Positions 43,140 through 52,876 are shown, counted from the stretch's first letter. The stretch is DNA of 64,000 nucleotides from Pseudobutyrivibrio xylanivorans (GCF_010906925.1 NZ_VTVE01000001.1:1240001-1304000); one strand, 5' to 3'. Program-made: numbers and translations. Notes: a model not told the origin generated them from the letters alone.

Positions 43140-43914
43140 CTATTTCGTAATCTACATCTGAGTCTTCAAAGAAATAATCGTAAATCTTTTTCTTATACTC
43201 AGCAAATTTAGCACTACCACGCTTTTTAGATTCCACAGGGTCTGTCTCTATTATTTCCTTAATCTCTCCAGGACGGGCAGACATTACCACGATTCTGTCT
43301 CCTAAGTATATTGCCTCATCAATATCGTGTGTAACCATAACCATGGTAGTCTTTTCCTTTTCCTGTATTTCAAGAATCTCCTTTTGCATCTGAATCCTTG
43401 TAAGTGCATCCAGTGCACCAAATGGCTCATCAAGAAGTAGAATTGTTGGATTATTAGCAAGCCCTCTGGCAATAGCGGCCCTTTGACTCATTCCTCCAGA
43501 AAGCTGTGCTGGATAGCTGTTTTCAAAGCCCTCAAGGCCTACCATTTTAAGGTGGCTAAGGACAGTTTTTTCCTTCTCTTCCTTTGAAAGGTCTTTTAAT
43601 CCAAAGCCAACGTTGTCCTTAATTTTAAGCCATGGAAGGAGTCTGTGATCCTGAAAAACCATGCCACAATTTGGACCAGGACCATCTACTGGATGACCAT
43701 TTCTTTCAACAGTTCCATCTTCATAATCTACTAGTCCACACATGATTTTAAGCAGGGTACTCTTTCCACAACCTGAATGACCTACAATAGTGATGAATTC
43801 ACCTTCTCTTATGTCAAGGTTAATATCATTCAATACGCGTATTGGATTCTTATCAACAACAAATTCCTTATTCAGATTATGTATTTTTATAATGTTATTA
43901 TCCTTAATGCCCAT
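43126..43914 (-). CDS. ABC transporter ATP-binding protein (nitrogenase-like operon)
   Basis: 262 residues. Walker A GHSGCGKSTLLK near 45-56, signature LSGGMSQRAA, Walker B ILLLDEPFGALDA and VTHDIDEA. SsuB/TauB type. Last gene of the operon that begins with yezD-metK. It partners the permease at 44664 and the binding protein at 46690; the nucleosidase gene lies between ATPase and permease, so cleanup of SAM products is built into the transport operon. Confidence 0.88.
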   Translation of the reverse strand: MGIKDNNIIKIHNLNKEFVVDKNPIRVLNDINLDIREGEFITIVGHSGCGKSTLLKIMCGLVDYEDGTVERNGHPVDGPGPNCGMVFQDHRLLPWLKIKDNVGFGLKDLSKEEKEKTVLSHLKMVGLEGFENSYPAQLSGGMSQRAAIARGLANNPTILLLDEPFGALDALTRIQMQKEILEIQEKEKTTMVMVTHDIDEAIYLGDRIVVMSARPGEIKEIIETDPVESKKRGSAKFAEYKKKIYDYFFEDSDVDYEIEYII

Positions 43915-43959
43915 GGCTGTTCTCCTCTTATCTCTAGTAGACTATCCCTACCATTTTCA

Positions 43960-44667
43960 TCAGCCAATTTCTTCTAAAAAAGGAACAAGCAGTTCTGTAG
44001 GTCTTATTTTTAATTTCTTGTCTATCTCTTTTTCTCTATCATCGATATTATTGGCCTTTTTATTTTCAATGATTTCTATGGACTCATCATTGGCCAAATC
44101 AGAGAAAATACGCAAGGCTGCAAACTCAACATTTTTTGCAGTAGCCACTTGAGCTATAGCTGCTGTTTCCATATCAAAGGAAACTGGGTCATAAGTCTCG
44201 ATAATATTTTTTCTTTCTGTTTCATCACTTAAAAAGAAATCCCCTGTTGCAAGCTTTCCTGTGATGTAATCAAAGTTGTTATCTTTAGCAGATTTTTCAA
44301 GTCCATCTATAATCCAGTCTTCTGTGTCTTTAATCTTAGGATAGTTGTCATCAATATAAGGATGAAAATCAGTCTGAACATAGCTTTTTCCGATTGCAAC
44401 CGTTCCTCTTTTGGCATTAGGTGCAAGCCCACCTGAAACGCCTATATTTACAATGAAATCTGGATTGAATTCGCTGATAACATCTGCTGTATTGTATGCT
44501 GCATTTACTTTTCCCACTCCAAGGACTTTTACATACAGATCAATGTCCTTTTTGTCATGTCTGTATAAATTTTTCTTAGTCCTTGACCATCCTTCTCTTT
44601 TATCGAGATACTCATGGATGTACTCAGTTTCCTCATCCATTGCACTTACTATTGCTACTCTTTTCAT
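43960..44667 (-). CDS. mtnN: MTA/SAH (and 5'-deoxyadenosine) nucleosidase
   Basis: 235 residues of the PNP/UDP phosphorylase fold. VNIGVSGGLAPNAKRGTVAIG near 75-95, SFDMETAAIAQVA near 172-184 (Met-Glu pair in the active site) and FSDLANDE near 198-205 (catalytic Asp) are present. It cleaves methylthioadenosine, S-adenosylhomocysteine and, in known homologues, 5'-deoxyadenosine from radical SAM reactions. It overlaps the permease gene by 4 bp. Its operon has a radical SAM gene and metK. A truncated relative is at 38480. Confidence 0.92.
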   Translation of the reverse strand: MKRVAIVSAMDEETEYIHEYLDKREGWSRTKKNLYRHDKKDIDLYVKVLGVGKVNAAYNTADVISEFNPDFIVNIGVSGGLAPNAKRGTVAIGKSYVQTDFHPYIDDNYPKIKDTEDWIIDGLEKSAKDNNFDYITGKLATGDFFLSDETERKNIIETYDPVSFDMETAAIAQVATAKNVEFAALRIFSDLANDESIEIIENKKANNIDDREKEIDKKLKIRPTELLVPFLEEIG

Positions 44668-45425
44668 TTATTGTTCTCCCATGGTGTAATCTTTTTAAAG
44701 ATTTTTGATAGAATCCAATCAGTGCCAATACCAATAACTCCAATTAGAATAATACAAAGAATTACCTGATCCGACTTAAGCATGCTTCTAGCATCATTTA
44801 ATCGATATCCTATTCCAGATGAAGCACCTAACATTTCAGCAGCCACTACAGCCATCCAAGAAGCTCCCATTCCAAGCTTTAAGCCTACTAAAATAGATGG
44901 AAGTGCATTTGGCAAATATACCTTAAGAAAAGTCTCCCATTTTCCAAGTTTATAAAGGCTTGCCACTTCAAGTAGCAACTCTGATGTTGATGAGACACCA
45001 CTCATAGTGTTAATCATTATTGGAAATGTTGCGGCGATAACTATAATAACCACCTTTGAGACCTCGCCAATTCCACACCAGAGAATGATAAGTGGAATCC
45101 AGGCAATAATTGGCACCTGTCTAATGGCAGTTGCAGCTGGCAATATAAGCTTCCTAACAAATGGAATCATACCAGCCAAAGCACCCAAGGCTACTCCTAA
45201 AAATGAAGCGATTACATATCCTTGGATTACTCTTAAAAGGCTTGCAATAATGTCCTGCTGTAGCTGACCATTTTGAGTTAGATTTTTAAAAGCTTCAAAA
45301 ACATCACTAATCTTTGGCAGAATAGCTCCTGACATATTGTTAATTGTTGTGGCATAGAACCATGCCACAACAATCAAAAATGGAATTATGAAACTTATAT
45401 TAGCATCCTTAACTTTGTTACTCAT
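44664..45425 (-). CDS. ABC transporter permease (nitrogenase-like operon)
   Basis: 253 residues, six hydrophobic segments. EAA loop LLEVASLYKLGKWETFLKVYLPNA and AAEMLGASSGIGYRLND, both of SsuC/TauC type. It lies between the radical SAM gene and mtnN. The three SsuC-like permeases in the window are clearly diverged from each other. Confidence 0.88.
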   Translation of the reverse strand: MSNKVKDANISFIIPFLIVVAWFYATTINNMSGAILPKISDVFEAFKNLTQNGQLQQDIIASLLRVIQGYVIASFLGVALGALAGMIPFVRKLILPAATAIRQVPIIAWIPLIILWCGIGEVSKVVIIVIAATFPIMINTMSGVSSTSELLLEVASLYKLGKWETFLKVYLPNALPSILVGLKLGMGASWMAVVAAEMLGASSGIGYRLNDARSMLKSDQVILCIILIGVIGIGTDWILSKIFKKITPWENNK

Positions 45426-45435
45426 AATTGTCCTC

Positions 45436-46665
45436 CTAAACAGCTAAGGCAGACTCATTCTCCTTCTCGCTTTCGATACCTTCCTCCTTAAAGATAGGTA
45501 ATCTTTCCTCTTCGATTCTGTAGAAATCAAGTACTAAGAAGTCTGGCGATGGAGAAACATCCAAATACTGCTCGTATGTAATACCAGCCTGCTTATGTAA
45601 AAGATAAGTCTTCTGTGCCATATCGTAGTGCCACTCAAAAGTAGGTGTTCTGTGTCCCTCAAGCTTTGAGCCTGGATTTGGGCACCACGCATTTGTTAAG
45701 CAGATAACACCTTTCTTTGTAAGAATTTCAACGCCTTCAAGAGTTCTTTCCTTTGGCTCTATTCCAGCTACAAATCCAGTTCTTACACGTCCCTTACCAA
45801 ATACAGAAACAGCCTTATCTAGTGCAGCAATCCAGTTTTCTCTACCGCCACACTCTTTTTCCTTTCCAGGGCAAATTACTCTAAAGTAGTTTTCATCCCA
45901 AACTTCAAGCTGAATTGCAAGTGTTCTAAAGCCTGCTTCCTTGTACTTTTCAATTACAGATAAATCTGCAGGTGCTCCAATAACAGCTGTTCCATTGAAA
46001 TCCTCAAGTCCAGTCTCATCCTGGATTGCCTCAGCCACATCAATGTAATAATCAACCTCACGACGCTCTGGAACAAATCCACCAGTAAGGTTTACATGTC
46101 TGCCTTCGCCAAGTCTAAATGCCTCAGCTACTGTCTCACCAATCTGTTTAGGATTCTTCCACTGGATGTTTTCCTTTTCAGCATAAGTATCCTTTGTTGC
46201 ATTGGCATTGCAGAATAAGCAATCTAAGCCCTTTTCCTTGAGGGAACATTCATTACTGTATGCAATACTTACGACACCATTTGAATATGTGGCTACATGT
46301 GACATTTCTGTTCCATCAGATGTCTTCTTGCTATAGTACTCAGGTCTGTGATCAAATTCGATTGGGAATTTCTCAACACCGTTATCAAATAAAACAAACT
46401 GACCATCAATATATTTAATCTCTACTGTAGATCTAGGATCCCATGAGAATGAATATCTAAGACCGCTAGGAGAGGTAAAATTGCAAGGGAATAATACTTC
46501 AGGGTGAGCCACATGGTCCATTTCAAATAGAGCATGAATCTGCTCCTGATATTTTCCACCCAAGTCAAGATTCTTAAAAATCTTTGGATCTACCTTGATT
46601 CCATCAATATTTACCTTAGCCTTAAATTTCAACTCGCTATATAATTTATCTTTTATAGTGCTCAT
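45436..46665 (-). CDS. Radical SAM protein with CX8CX2C cluster motif (copy 2)
   Basis: 409 residues. Cluster cysteines are C140, C149 and C152 (NECSLKEKGLDCLFC). It shares with the copy at 41493 the GGFVPERREVDYYIDVAEA stretch, the ICPGKEKECGGRENW motif with two extra cysteines that might bind a second cluster, and FVAGIEPKERTLEG. An N-terminal domain of about 130 residues has WDPRSTVEIKY-type strands. Located just after the nitrogenase-like genes and a binding protein. Substrate unknown; the spacing of the cysteines departs from most radical SAM families. Confidence 0.85.
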   Translation of the reverse strand: MSTIKDKLYSELKFKAKVNIDGIKVDPKIFKNLDLGGKYQEQIHALFEMDHVAHPEVLFPCNFTSPSGLRYSFSWDPRSTVEIKYIDGQFVLFDNGVEKFPIEFDHRPEYYSKKTSDGTEMSHVATYSNGVVSIAYSNECSLKEKGLDCLFCNANATKDTYAEKENIQWKNPKQIGETVAEAFRLGEGRHVNLTGGFVPERREVDYYIDVAEAIQDETGLEDFNGTAVIGAPADLSVIEKYKEAGFRTLAIQLEVWDENYFRVICPGKEKECGGRENWIAALDKAVSVFGKGRVRTGFVAGIEPKERTLEGVEILTKKGVICLTNAWCPNPGSKLEGHRTPTFEWHYDMAQKTYLLHKQAGITYEQYLDVSPSPDFLVLDFYRIEEERLPIFKEEGIESEKENESALAV

Positions 46666-46689
46666 TATTCTCTATTTTCTCCTATTTAA

Positions 46690-47754
46690 TTACTTGCCTT
46701 CTTCAAGTTCTGTTTTAGCCTTTCCATAATATGAAAGGTCATACCATGAATCCACATCAAAGTCTCCATCAGACAAATCATTTTCCTGAAGGAAAGACAA
46801 TGTCTTTTTAGCATTTGCTATAACATCATCTGTAGCCTCGATTTTTGAATAATTATCGTGTAATGGATAAGCGTAATCATAGCTTTCAGCTGAATATCCT
46901 GCTGCAATCCACTGTTCCTTTAAAGCATCTTCATTAGCTTCAATGTATTCGTTAGCTCTTAAAATTGCTTTTAAATATGCCACTGCCACATCTTGATTTG
47001 CATTTAAATACTCAGTTCTGATTTCTGTAATAGAACCAGCTGCCCATCCTTCATGATCATTGCTAAATAAAATTTCCTTAAATCCATTTTCCTTGGCAAG
47101 TCTGTAACTTACATCATTAGGCTGTACAACTGCTGCATCGATACTCTTTGTCTCAAGAGCAGCTAGTGCATCCTGAGCAGTCATCGGAACGAATTCAATA
47201 TCATCAATAGTAAGTCCCTCTTCTTCAAGTGCATATAAGAGTAATCTGTGCATAAATGCGCCCTTTTGTGTAGCGACCTTTTTGCCCTTCAAATCCTTTA
47301 CAGAATCAATTCCTGAATCTGGATTTGCAGAAATAACAATAAAATTGTTTAAGCCATTAAATGCAATTACTGTTGTATCAATTCCGTTAGCCTTTCCGTT
47401 AACAGCAGGCACATCACCTAGAATACCAATATCAAGACTTCCAGATGCTAGGGCCTCATTAATTGCTGGGCCTGCCCCTGACATAGGAACAAGATTAACC
47501 TTTACACCTATCTTTTTGAATTCCTCTTCAAAATATCCGTTATCTCTTGCAATGCCTTCGCTTCCCAAAAGAATATTGGAACCTGAAGTATCAACAAATC
47601 CAATATTTACTTCTCTGGTAACGTCACTTCCTGCTTCGATATTTTCCTCTTTATCTACAAGACCATTATCAGCAGTGCCACCGCAGCCAGTAAGAGCTGA
47701 TAATACAAATGTACCAACTAAAGCTGCCAACACAGTCTTTTTCAATTTCTTCAT
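46690..47754 (-). CDS. Solute-binding lipoprotein (nitrogenase-like operon)
   Basis: 354 residues with lipobox LTGC at about 20-23. NMT1/SsuA-type fold: GSLDIGILGDVPAVNGKANG, LKGKKVATQKGAFMHRLLLYALEEEG, LETKSIDAAVVQPND. It follows the NifDK-like genes by 20 bp and precedes the radical SAM gene. The substrate pocket cannot be read; aliphatic sulfonates or other organosulfur acids are candidates. Confidence 0.87.
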   Translation of the reverse strand: MKKLKKTVLAALVGTFVLSALTGCGGTADNGLVDKEENIEAGSDVTREVNIGFVDTSGSNILLGSEGIARDNGYFEEEFKKIGVKVNLVPMSGAGPAINEALASGSLDIGILGDVPAVNGKANGIDTTVIAFNGLNNFIVISANPDSGIDSVKDLKGKKVATQKGAFMHRLLLYALEEEGLTIDDIEFVPMTAQDALAALETKSIDAAVVQPNDVSYRLAKENGFKEILFSNDHEGWAAGSITEIRTEYLNANQDVAVAYLKAILRANEYIEANEDALKEQWIAAGYSAESYDYAYPLHDNYSKIEATDDVIANAKKTLSFLQENDLSDGDFDVDSWYDLSYYGKAKTELEEGK

Positions 47755-47773
47755 TATTAGTCCTCCTAATTAC

Positions 47774-49207
47774 CTATATAGATTCTTTCGATGCCAGTTC
47801 TGAAATTAGATTTAATTGTTTTACTTGGCCCCTTTTAGAAGAATGCTCTTGCCAGGTCTTCTGTCCCTTTAACTGTTTTAAATAGTTATAAAGCTCTTCT
47901 GATTTTTCTTTTTCATCCTGTTTTACTGTTGTAAGATAATTGCTTACAAATTCCACAGCCCCTCTTACTCCTGAAGTAGACTGATTAAGAATACTCTTGT
48001 GATATATAGGATATGAGGCTTCTATCAAAGGAATTCCGGCCTTGTTCGCTATATTCACCTCAAGCGAGCTTCCTATTACAAGTTCAGCCTTAGACTGTCT
48101 GATAATATCATCAATGTCCTTTTGATCTGATGTCTTATATACACTACTTGTGATTGAAGCAAACACCTCATCATTGTTCAGCTCATGCTCCTCATCTTTC
48201 TTCAATGAATCAGTAAGAATCGCTGCAACGATTTTTGCTCCAAAGACATCCTTTGCTATTCTTCCAAGTCTAATTACTTGCTCTTCGTCACCGACGATAG
48301 CTACAGACTTTCCAATAGCATGCTCAATCACTTCATCGCGAATTCTTCCGTAATAGTTGCTTTCATAAGCTAGTTCCTTATTTAAGAACTCATCTACCAC
48401 ATCCTGCTCTAGAGAAATCACTTTGCCAATTTCATCTATTAACTCTTTTTCCTCTAGTGCATTTACTGGAAGTGCTGCCTTTTGGATTACAGGTATATCA
48501 AATTTTTCATTAAGTACCTTTGCAGGTAATTCTCCCCAACGGCCAAACACGATTGACAGTGCTGCATTCTTCGCATTATAAATATCTTCGATGCCTCCGG
48601 TTACACCAAAGAATACATTGGCCTTTATTCCTACACCCTCTAATATTCTCTTAATCTCTTCTATGTTTCCTTGCCAATATGGATCCTTTTCAGGAATGAT
48701 TCCAAAGATATTTACAAGATTTGAGTTTTTATTAGTTTCAGATAGTCTTACATCATAAACAGATTTAAATACATCAGCAAACACATGCTCATAACCAAAG
48801 TGAGCTCCACCATTGAAACCTGCAATAAGTGTATCTACAACTGGCTCATGCTGCTCCACTATCTCCCTAGTCATGGCATCAACATCATCTCCAACCATAG
48901 CTGACTCACAGCTGTTAAGGATTACATAAAGAGCTCCATCAACCACCTTAATAGTGTTTTTAATCTGCTCCCTAAGTCTCGATGCTCCACCAAAAATTAC
49001 ATGTCTTTCTTGAGCTGCTGTACCCGGTATGGAGTATCCTGAAAATCTAGCCGAGCCTCCTGTAGTCTTTGAATTTGCCAGATAGTTAATCACTCCACAG
49101 CCTGCGTTTGCATGAACAACTGGTACAACACCGTTTATTTCCTGAACTGTCTGTAAAGCACCATGAAGGGCACATCCATTTCTAGGATTCTTGATTATAT
49201 CTGCCAT
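47774..49207 (-). CDS. Nitrogenase-like catalytic subunit carrying three cluster cysteines
   Basis: 477 residues, oxidoreductase/nitrogenase component 1 family (NifD/E-like). Cysteines are only C12 (NPRNGCALHG), C37 (HANAGCGVINY) and C100 (LNSCESAMVGDD), matching the three P-cluster-type positions. ERHVIFGGASRLREQ is the NifE-like segment. There is no cysteine near the position of the FeMo-cofactor ligand, so a NifDK-style catalytic cofactor is unlikely. Together with the single cysteine of the partner subunit it can hold one [4Fe-4S], as in DPOR and CfbD. One base separates it from that subunit's gene. Confidence 0.87.
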   Translation of the reverse strand: MADIIKNPRNGCALHGALQTVQEINGVVPVVHANAGCGVINYLANSKTTGGSARFSGYSIPGTAAQERHVIFGGASRLREQIKNTIKVVDGALYVILNSCESAMVGDDVDAMTREIVEQHEPVVDTLIAGFNGGAHFGYEHVFADVFKSVYDVRLSETNKNSNLVNIFGIIPEKDPYWQGNIEEIKRILEGVGIKANVFFGVTGGIEDIYNAKNAALSIVFGRWGELPAKVLNEKFDIPVIQKAALPVNALEEKELIDEIGKVISLEQDVVDEFLNKELAYESNYYGRIRDEVIEHAIGKSVAIVGDEEQVIRLGRIAKDVFGAKIVAAILTDSLKKDEEHELNNDEVFASITSSVYKTSDQKDIDDIIRQSKAELVIGSSLEVNIANKAGIPLIEASYPIYHKSILNQSTSGVRGAVEFVSNYLTTVKQDEKEKSEELYNYLKQLKGQKTWQEHSSKRGQVKQLNLISELASKESI

Positions 49208-50602
49208 TTAACTTACCTCCTGCTTTACATACCAGTTTCCGCTACGCTTCTTAAAGCTTTCTTTGTAGCTGCTCTTTAATCTGTATTTTCCCTGGAATTC
49301 TTCAACCTTTTTTATAGTGTTAGCAATAACCTCCACACCTTTAAAACCATATGTAACCTTATTCTTTGTGGAAATAACAACTGCTCCCTCATCAGTAGCA
49401 AATGAGCTTCCTGATTTTTCACTAAAATATATATCTATGCTGTTCTTAGCTAGCTCGTTTGCCTTTTCAAACTGCTGTCCATTTCCAATGATTGCTATAG
49501 TAGTCTTTGGTAAAAAGTCTAATTTCTTCAGCTGTTTTCTGTTGTCTAAATCCACAAATGAAGATGAAAATCCAACCACTTCTCCACCTAAATTTGTAAA
49601 CAATCGTGCATAAGCAGAAACTTTACTAAGAGCTACATCAACAAAGATTTTCTTATCCTTTAATACATCCTTTATAACCACCTGAGATAACTCAGTTTCT
49701 GCTTTATCAATGTATTCAATCACTTCATCTTCGATATTTAAAAATGCGGCAATCTTTAAAAGAAAATTCTTTGTCCCTCTAAATCCCACGGGTACATCGG
49801 TCTCTATGTAATGTACGCCAAAAACTTCCTCAAGCTCCTTAGCTAGATACTCACCCTCTTCCGGGTTAAGCACTACAGATGCTCTTGCCTTTGATGCTCT
49901 TTTAATCTCATCCACATTTGAGAATCTTGGAAGTATCTGGAATTTGATATTAAGCTCTCTAAAAATATCAGCTATAACTGCTACATCCTCAATATCTTCT
50001 GAATAAGAAATGATATTTATGAAATCTTCCTTAACATCCTCATTGTTTGAAACAAGATATTTCAATAGACTATGTGTAACGATGTCATATCCTGTAACAG
50101 GTGTTTTAGTTTTAAAACCATCTGTATAAATGCTGATAATTGGAATACCTATTTCATCCTCAAGCTCCAATATGACTGAATTAATGTCATCATTATTGAT
50201 AGCAACTACAGGTGTTCCAACAATAAAAATTGCCTTTGGATGCTTTTCCTCATAGGCTCTAAGAATAGCTTCAGAAAGCTTATCATCCCCACCTAAAATG
50301 GTGTCTCTTTCTACGAGATTTGTTGAATACCAACTAAAGTTTTCATTATTATTTTGAGCAATTCCTATGGCTCCACATCCAATGGAGCCATTTACTATGA
50401 TTGCTGCATCCTCAATTGTAGAAAGGACATCAAATGCATAAATCGTTTCATCATCATGTATTTGGGAGAAGGTTCTGATTCTCTGCTTTATCTCCTCACC
50501 TGATGTTTCATCAATTAGAGCTTCCAAATTACCATGAAAATGGCTAAGGGAACTTAAGCGTTTTTCTCTTGTTAACGCTTTTCTTTCATCTAAAAAACTC
50601 AT
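49208..50602 (-). CDS. Nitrogenase-like catalytic subunit with a single cysteine
   Basis: 464 residues, component 1 family (NifK/N-like). It contains exactly one cysteine, C76 in NGSIGCGAIG. LVERDTILGGDDKLSEAI and IFIVGTPVVAINNDD correspond to conserved regions, where the third ligand cysteine is replaced by the TP of GTPVV. C76 would complete an interface cluster with the three cysteines of the partner subunit. The substrate cavity would therefore be metal-cofactor-free, or use a bound substrate as DPOR does. It lies 26 bp after the nifH-like gene. Confidence 0.87.
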   Translation of the reverse strand: MSFLDERKALTREKRLSSLSHFHGNLEALIDETSGEEIKQRIRTFSQIHDDETIYAFDVLSTIEDAAIIVNGSIGCGAIGIAQNNNENFSWYSTNLVERDTILGGDDKLSEAILRAYEEKHPKAIFIVGTPVVAINNDDINSVILELEDEIGIPIISIYTDGFKTKTPVTGYDIVTHSLLKYLVSNNEDVKEDFINIISYSEDIEDVAVIADIFRELNIKFQILPRFSNVDEIKRASKARASVVLNPEEGEYLAKELEEVFGVHYIETDVPVGFRGTKNFLLKIAAFLNIEDEVIEYIDKAETELSQVVIKDVLKDKKIFVDVALSKVSAYARLFTNLGGEVVGFSSSFVDLDNRKQLKKLDFLPKTTIAIIGNGQQFEKANELAKNSIDIYFSEKSGSSFATDEGAVVISTKNKVTYGFKGVEVIANTIKKVEEFQGKYRLKSSYKESFKKRSGNWYVKQEVS

Positions 50603-50628
50603 CTTTTAGGTTCTCCTTTCTTGTAGTG

Positions 50629-51504
50629 TTAGATTGCCTCTGCAACTCCAACAACACCATTTTCAATATCGTATATACGGTCTCCCCAGCTTCTAGCCCA
50701 ATCTCTAAGCTCTGATGAACCAAGTGGATTTGGAACCACAAGATTTTCATTTTCAGCGATATATTTAGCTAAGTTTCTATAAATATCCGCTTGAGCGCTG
50801 TTTGGCTTAGCCTCGATAACTGTCTTGCCGTAAAGCTCTGACTGCTGTACATCAATTGAACGATTTACATATCCTGCAATGCTAGTGCCTGTCTTTGCAA
50901 CGAAGTCCTCAACAATTTCTCTGTGATAACCAGGTTTCATGCTATTTGCAATAACGCCACCAAGCTTTGCTCCACCTGTAGGTGCATATTTATTAATGGC
51001 CTTGAAAAGATTGTTAGCTGCATATAAAGCCATAAAATCTGATGATGATACAACGTAGGCTCTGTCTGTAATTCCATCGCGAATAGGAACAGCAAAACCA
51101 CCACAAACAACGTCGCCAAGTACATCGTAAAGTACGTAATCAGGCTTGAACTCCTCAAAAAGATTAAGCTCCTGAAGAAGATTAACTGCCGCGTTAATAC
51201 CACGACCTGCACATCCAACGCCTGGTACTGGACCGCCGGATTCAATACATAAAACTCCACCAAATCCCTTTACCGATATATCATCAAGATGAATCTTGTT
51301 ACCCTCTCTTAAACTATCAAGAACTGTAGGAAGATAGTTATTTCCTCTAAGTGTATTTGTAGAATCACTCTTTGGATCACAACCAATCTGAATTACTCTA
51401 TATCCAGCCTCTGCAAGTGCTGCACTAATATTTGATGTAGTTGTTGATTTTCCGATTCCACCTTTACCATATATTGCTATATGCTTACCAATTTTCTCTG
51501 CCAT
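50629..51504 (-). CDS. NifH-like ATP-dependent reductase
   Basis: 291 residues. P-loop GKGGIGKST at 13-21, C98 in GVGCAGRG and C134 in GDVVCGGFA are the bridging [4Fe-4S] cysteines, and DPKSDST at 43-49 is switch-like. It passes low-potential electrons to the component-1 pair encoded next. It is 16 bp after metK. Homologues outside nitrogen fixation act in DPOR, F430 synthesis and methylthio-alkane reductase. No nifB, nifE/N, or nif regulators are seen, so nitrogen fixation is very unlikely. Confidence 0.92.
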   Translation of the reverse strand: MAEKIGKHIAIYGKGGIGKSTTTSNISAALAEAGYRVIQIGCDPKSDSTNTLRGNNYLPTVLDSLREGNKIHLDDISVKGFGGVLCIESGGPVPGVGCAGRGINAAVNLLQELNLFEEFKPDYVLYDVLGDVVCGGFAVPIRDGITDRAYVVSSSDFMALYAANNLFKAINKYAPTGGAKLGGVIANSMKPGYHREIVEDFVAKTGTSIAGYVNRSIDVQQSELYGKTVIEAKPNSAQADIYRNLAKYIAENENLVVPNPLGSSELRDWARSWGDRIYDIENGVVGVAEAI

Positions 51505-51520
51505 TTCCTTTTACCTTTCC

Positions 51521-52765
51521 TTATACTGTTGTAGCTTCCTTAGCTTCTGAAATAAACTGAACTGCGATGTCTACCTTGATGTCATCAAAATATTTTTTAA
51601 TCTCATCTACCTTATCTAAATGCTCCCAAGGAAGGTCAACATCTGTTCTTCCGAAGTGGCCATAAGCTGCAGTCTGCTTGTAGATTGGCCTACGTAAATC
51701 AAGGGCATCAATGATTGCTGCTGGTCTGAGGTCAAATACTTTTTCAATAATCTCAACAATCTTCTCATCATCAATTACTCCTGTGCCAAATGTATCTACT
51801 GCAATAGATACTGGCTTTGCTACTCCAATGGCATATGCAAGCTCAACCTCAAGTCTCTTCGCCACACCTGCTGCTACCAAATTTTTTGCTACCCAGCGAG
51901 CTGCGTAGGCTGCAGAACGGTCAACCTTTGTTGGATCCTTTCCTGAGAAAGCACCGCCGCCGTGACGACCTGTGCCACCATAGGTATCCACGATGATTTT
52001 TCGTCCTGTCAGACCTGCGTCTCCCTGTGGACCACCGATTACAAATCTACCTGTTGGATTTACATAGTAGATTGTATCCTCGTCCAATAACTCTGCTGGA
52101 ATTACCGGCTTGATAACATGCTCGATAATATCAGCTCTTATCTGTTCAAGAGTTACATCCTCTGCATGCTGTGTTGAAATAACAATGGTATGTACTCTCT
52201 TTACAGTCTGTCCATCCTCTGCAAATTCTACTGTTACCTGTGACTTTCCATCTGGTCTAAGGTATGGAAGTGTTCCATTCTTTCGAACTTCTGTAAGCCT
52301 TCTAGTAAGGCGGTGAGCAAATGAAATAGCTGGTGGTAAAAACTCTTCTGTTTCATCTGTTGCATATCCGAAGATAATTCCCTGATCTCCTGCGCCTGTT
52401 CCAAAGTCCTCTGTCGCTCCTTCCTGTTTTGATTCAAATGCCTTGTCAACTCCAAGTGCAATATCTGCTGACTGCTCATCAATTGATGTAAGTACTGCAA
52501 TTGAATCCGCGTTGTATCCATCTACATTATTTACATAACCAATCTCTCTGATTGTGTCTTTTGCAACCTTTGCTATATCCACGTATGCCTTTGTAGTAAT
52601 TTCACCAACTACAAGTGCTAGTCCTGTTGCTACTGTTGTCTCAGCAGCTACTCTAGAATATGGATCCTGAGCAAGTAGCTCATCAAGGATTGCATCAGAA
52701 ATTTGATCTGCGATTTTGTCTGGATGTCCCTCTGTTACTGATTCTGATGTGAATAACTTTCCCAT
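51521..52765 (-). CDS. metK: S-adenosylmethionine synthase
   Basis: About 414 residues. [18 protein letters not shown] at the start, [12 protein letters not shown] near 120, [18 protein letters not shown] near 250-267, and [15 protein letters not shown] near 280 are all conserved. The ATG at 52765 has AAGGAG 10 bases before it; an upstream GTG would run through the terminator hairpin. Usually a stand-alone gene under an S-box; here it heads the nitrogenase-like and radical SAM operon, so SAM supply is coupled to that pathway. No S-box aptamer was found upstream. Confidence 0.95.
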   Translation of the reverse strand: MGKLFTSESVTEGHPDKIADQISDAILDELLAQDPYSRVAAETTVATGLALVVGEITTKAYVDIAKVAKDTIREIGYVNNVDGYNADSIAVLTSIDEQSADIALGVDKAFESKQEGATEDFGTGAGDQGIIFGYATDETEEFLPPAISFAHRLTRRLTEVRKNGTLPYLRPDGKSQVTVEFAEDGQTVKRVHTIVISTQHAEDVTLEQIRADIIEHVIKPVIPAELLDEDTIYYVNPTGRFVIGGPQGDAGLTGRKIIVDTYGGTGRHGGGAFSGKDPTKVDRSAAYAARWVAKNLVAAGVAKRLEVELAYAIGVAKPVSIAVDTFGTGVIDDEKIVEIIEKVFDLRPAAIIDALDLRRPIYKQTAAYGHFGRTDVDLPWEHLDKVDEIKKYFDDIKVDIAVQFISEAKEATTV

Positions 52766-52800
52766 GTTCTTTTTACTCCTTTTCTTATTACATTTTTTTA

Positions 52801-52853
52801 TAAAAAAGAGGCCCAAAGTCACAGCTAATGGAACCGTAACCTTGAACCTCTAG
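52801..52853 (-). terminator. Terminator hairpin between yezD and metK
   Basis: On the minus strand AGAGG (52847-52851) pairs with CCTCT (52807-52811), and internal CAAGGTTAC with GTGACTTTG, followed by TTTTTTAT. It closely follows the conserved string CTGACTAGAAAACTAGAGG (52847-52865), also found before the terminator at 42817. As it lies just upstream of metK inside an operon, read-through must be conditional. Confidence 0.75.
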
Positions 52854-52876
52854 TTTTCTAGTCAGTTCGATAAGTC

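Noticed and set aside
47774-51504. Nitrogen-fixing nitrogenase, or a firm call as methylthio-alkane reductase
   Set aside because: Cofactor ligand cysteine and nifB/E/N genes are missing, so nitrogen fixation is excluded on sequence. Methylthio-alkane reductase fits the context, but cysteine inventory alone cannot place it in that clade without a phylogeny.
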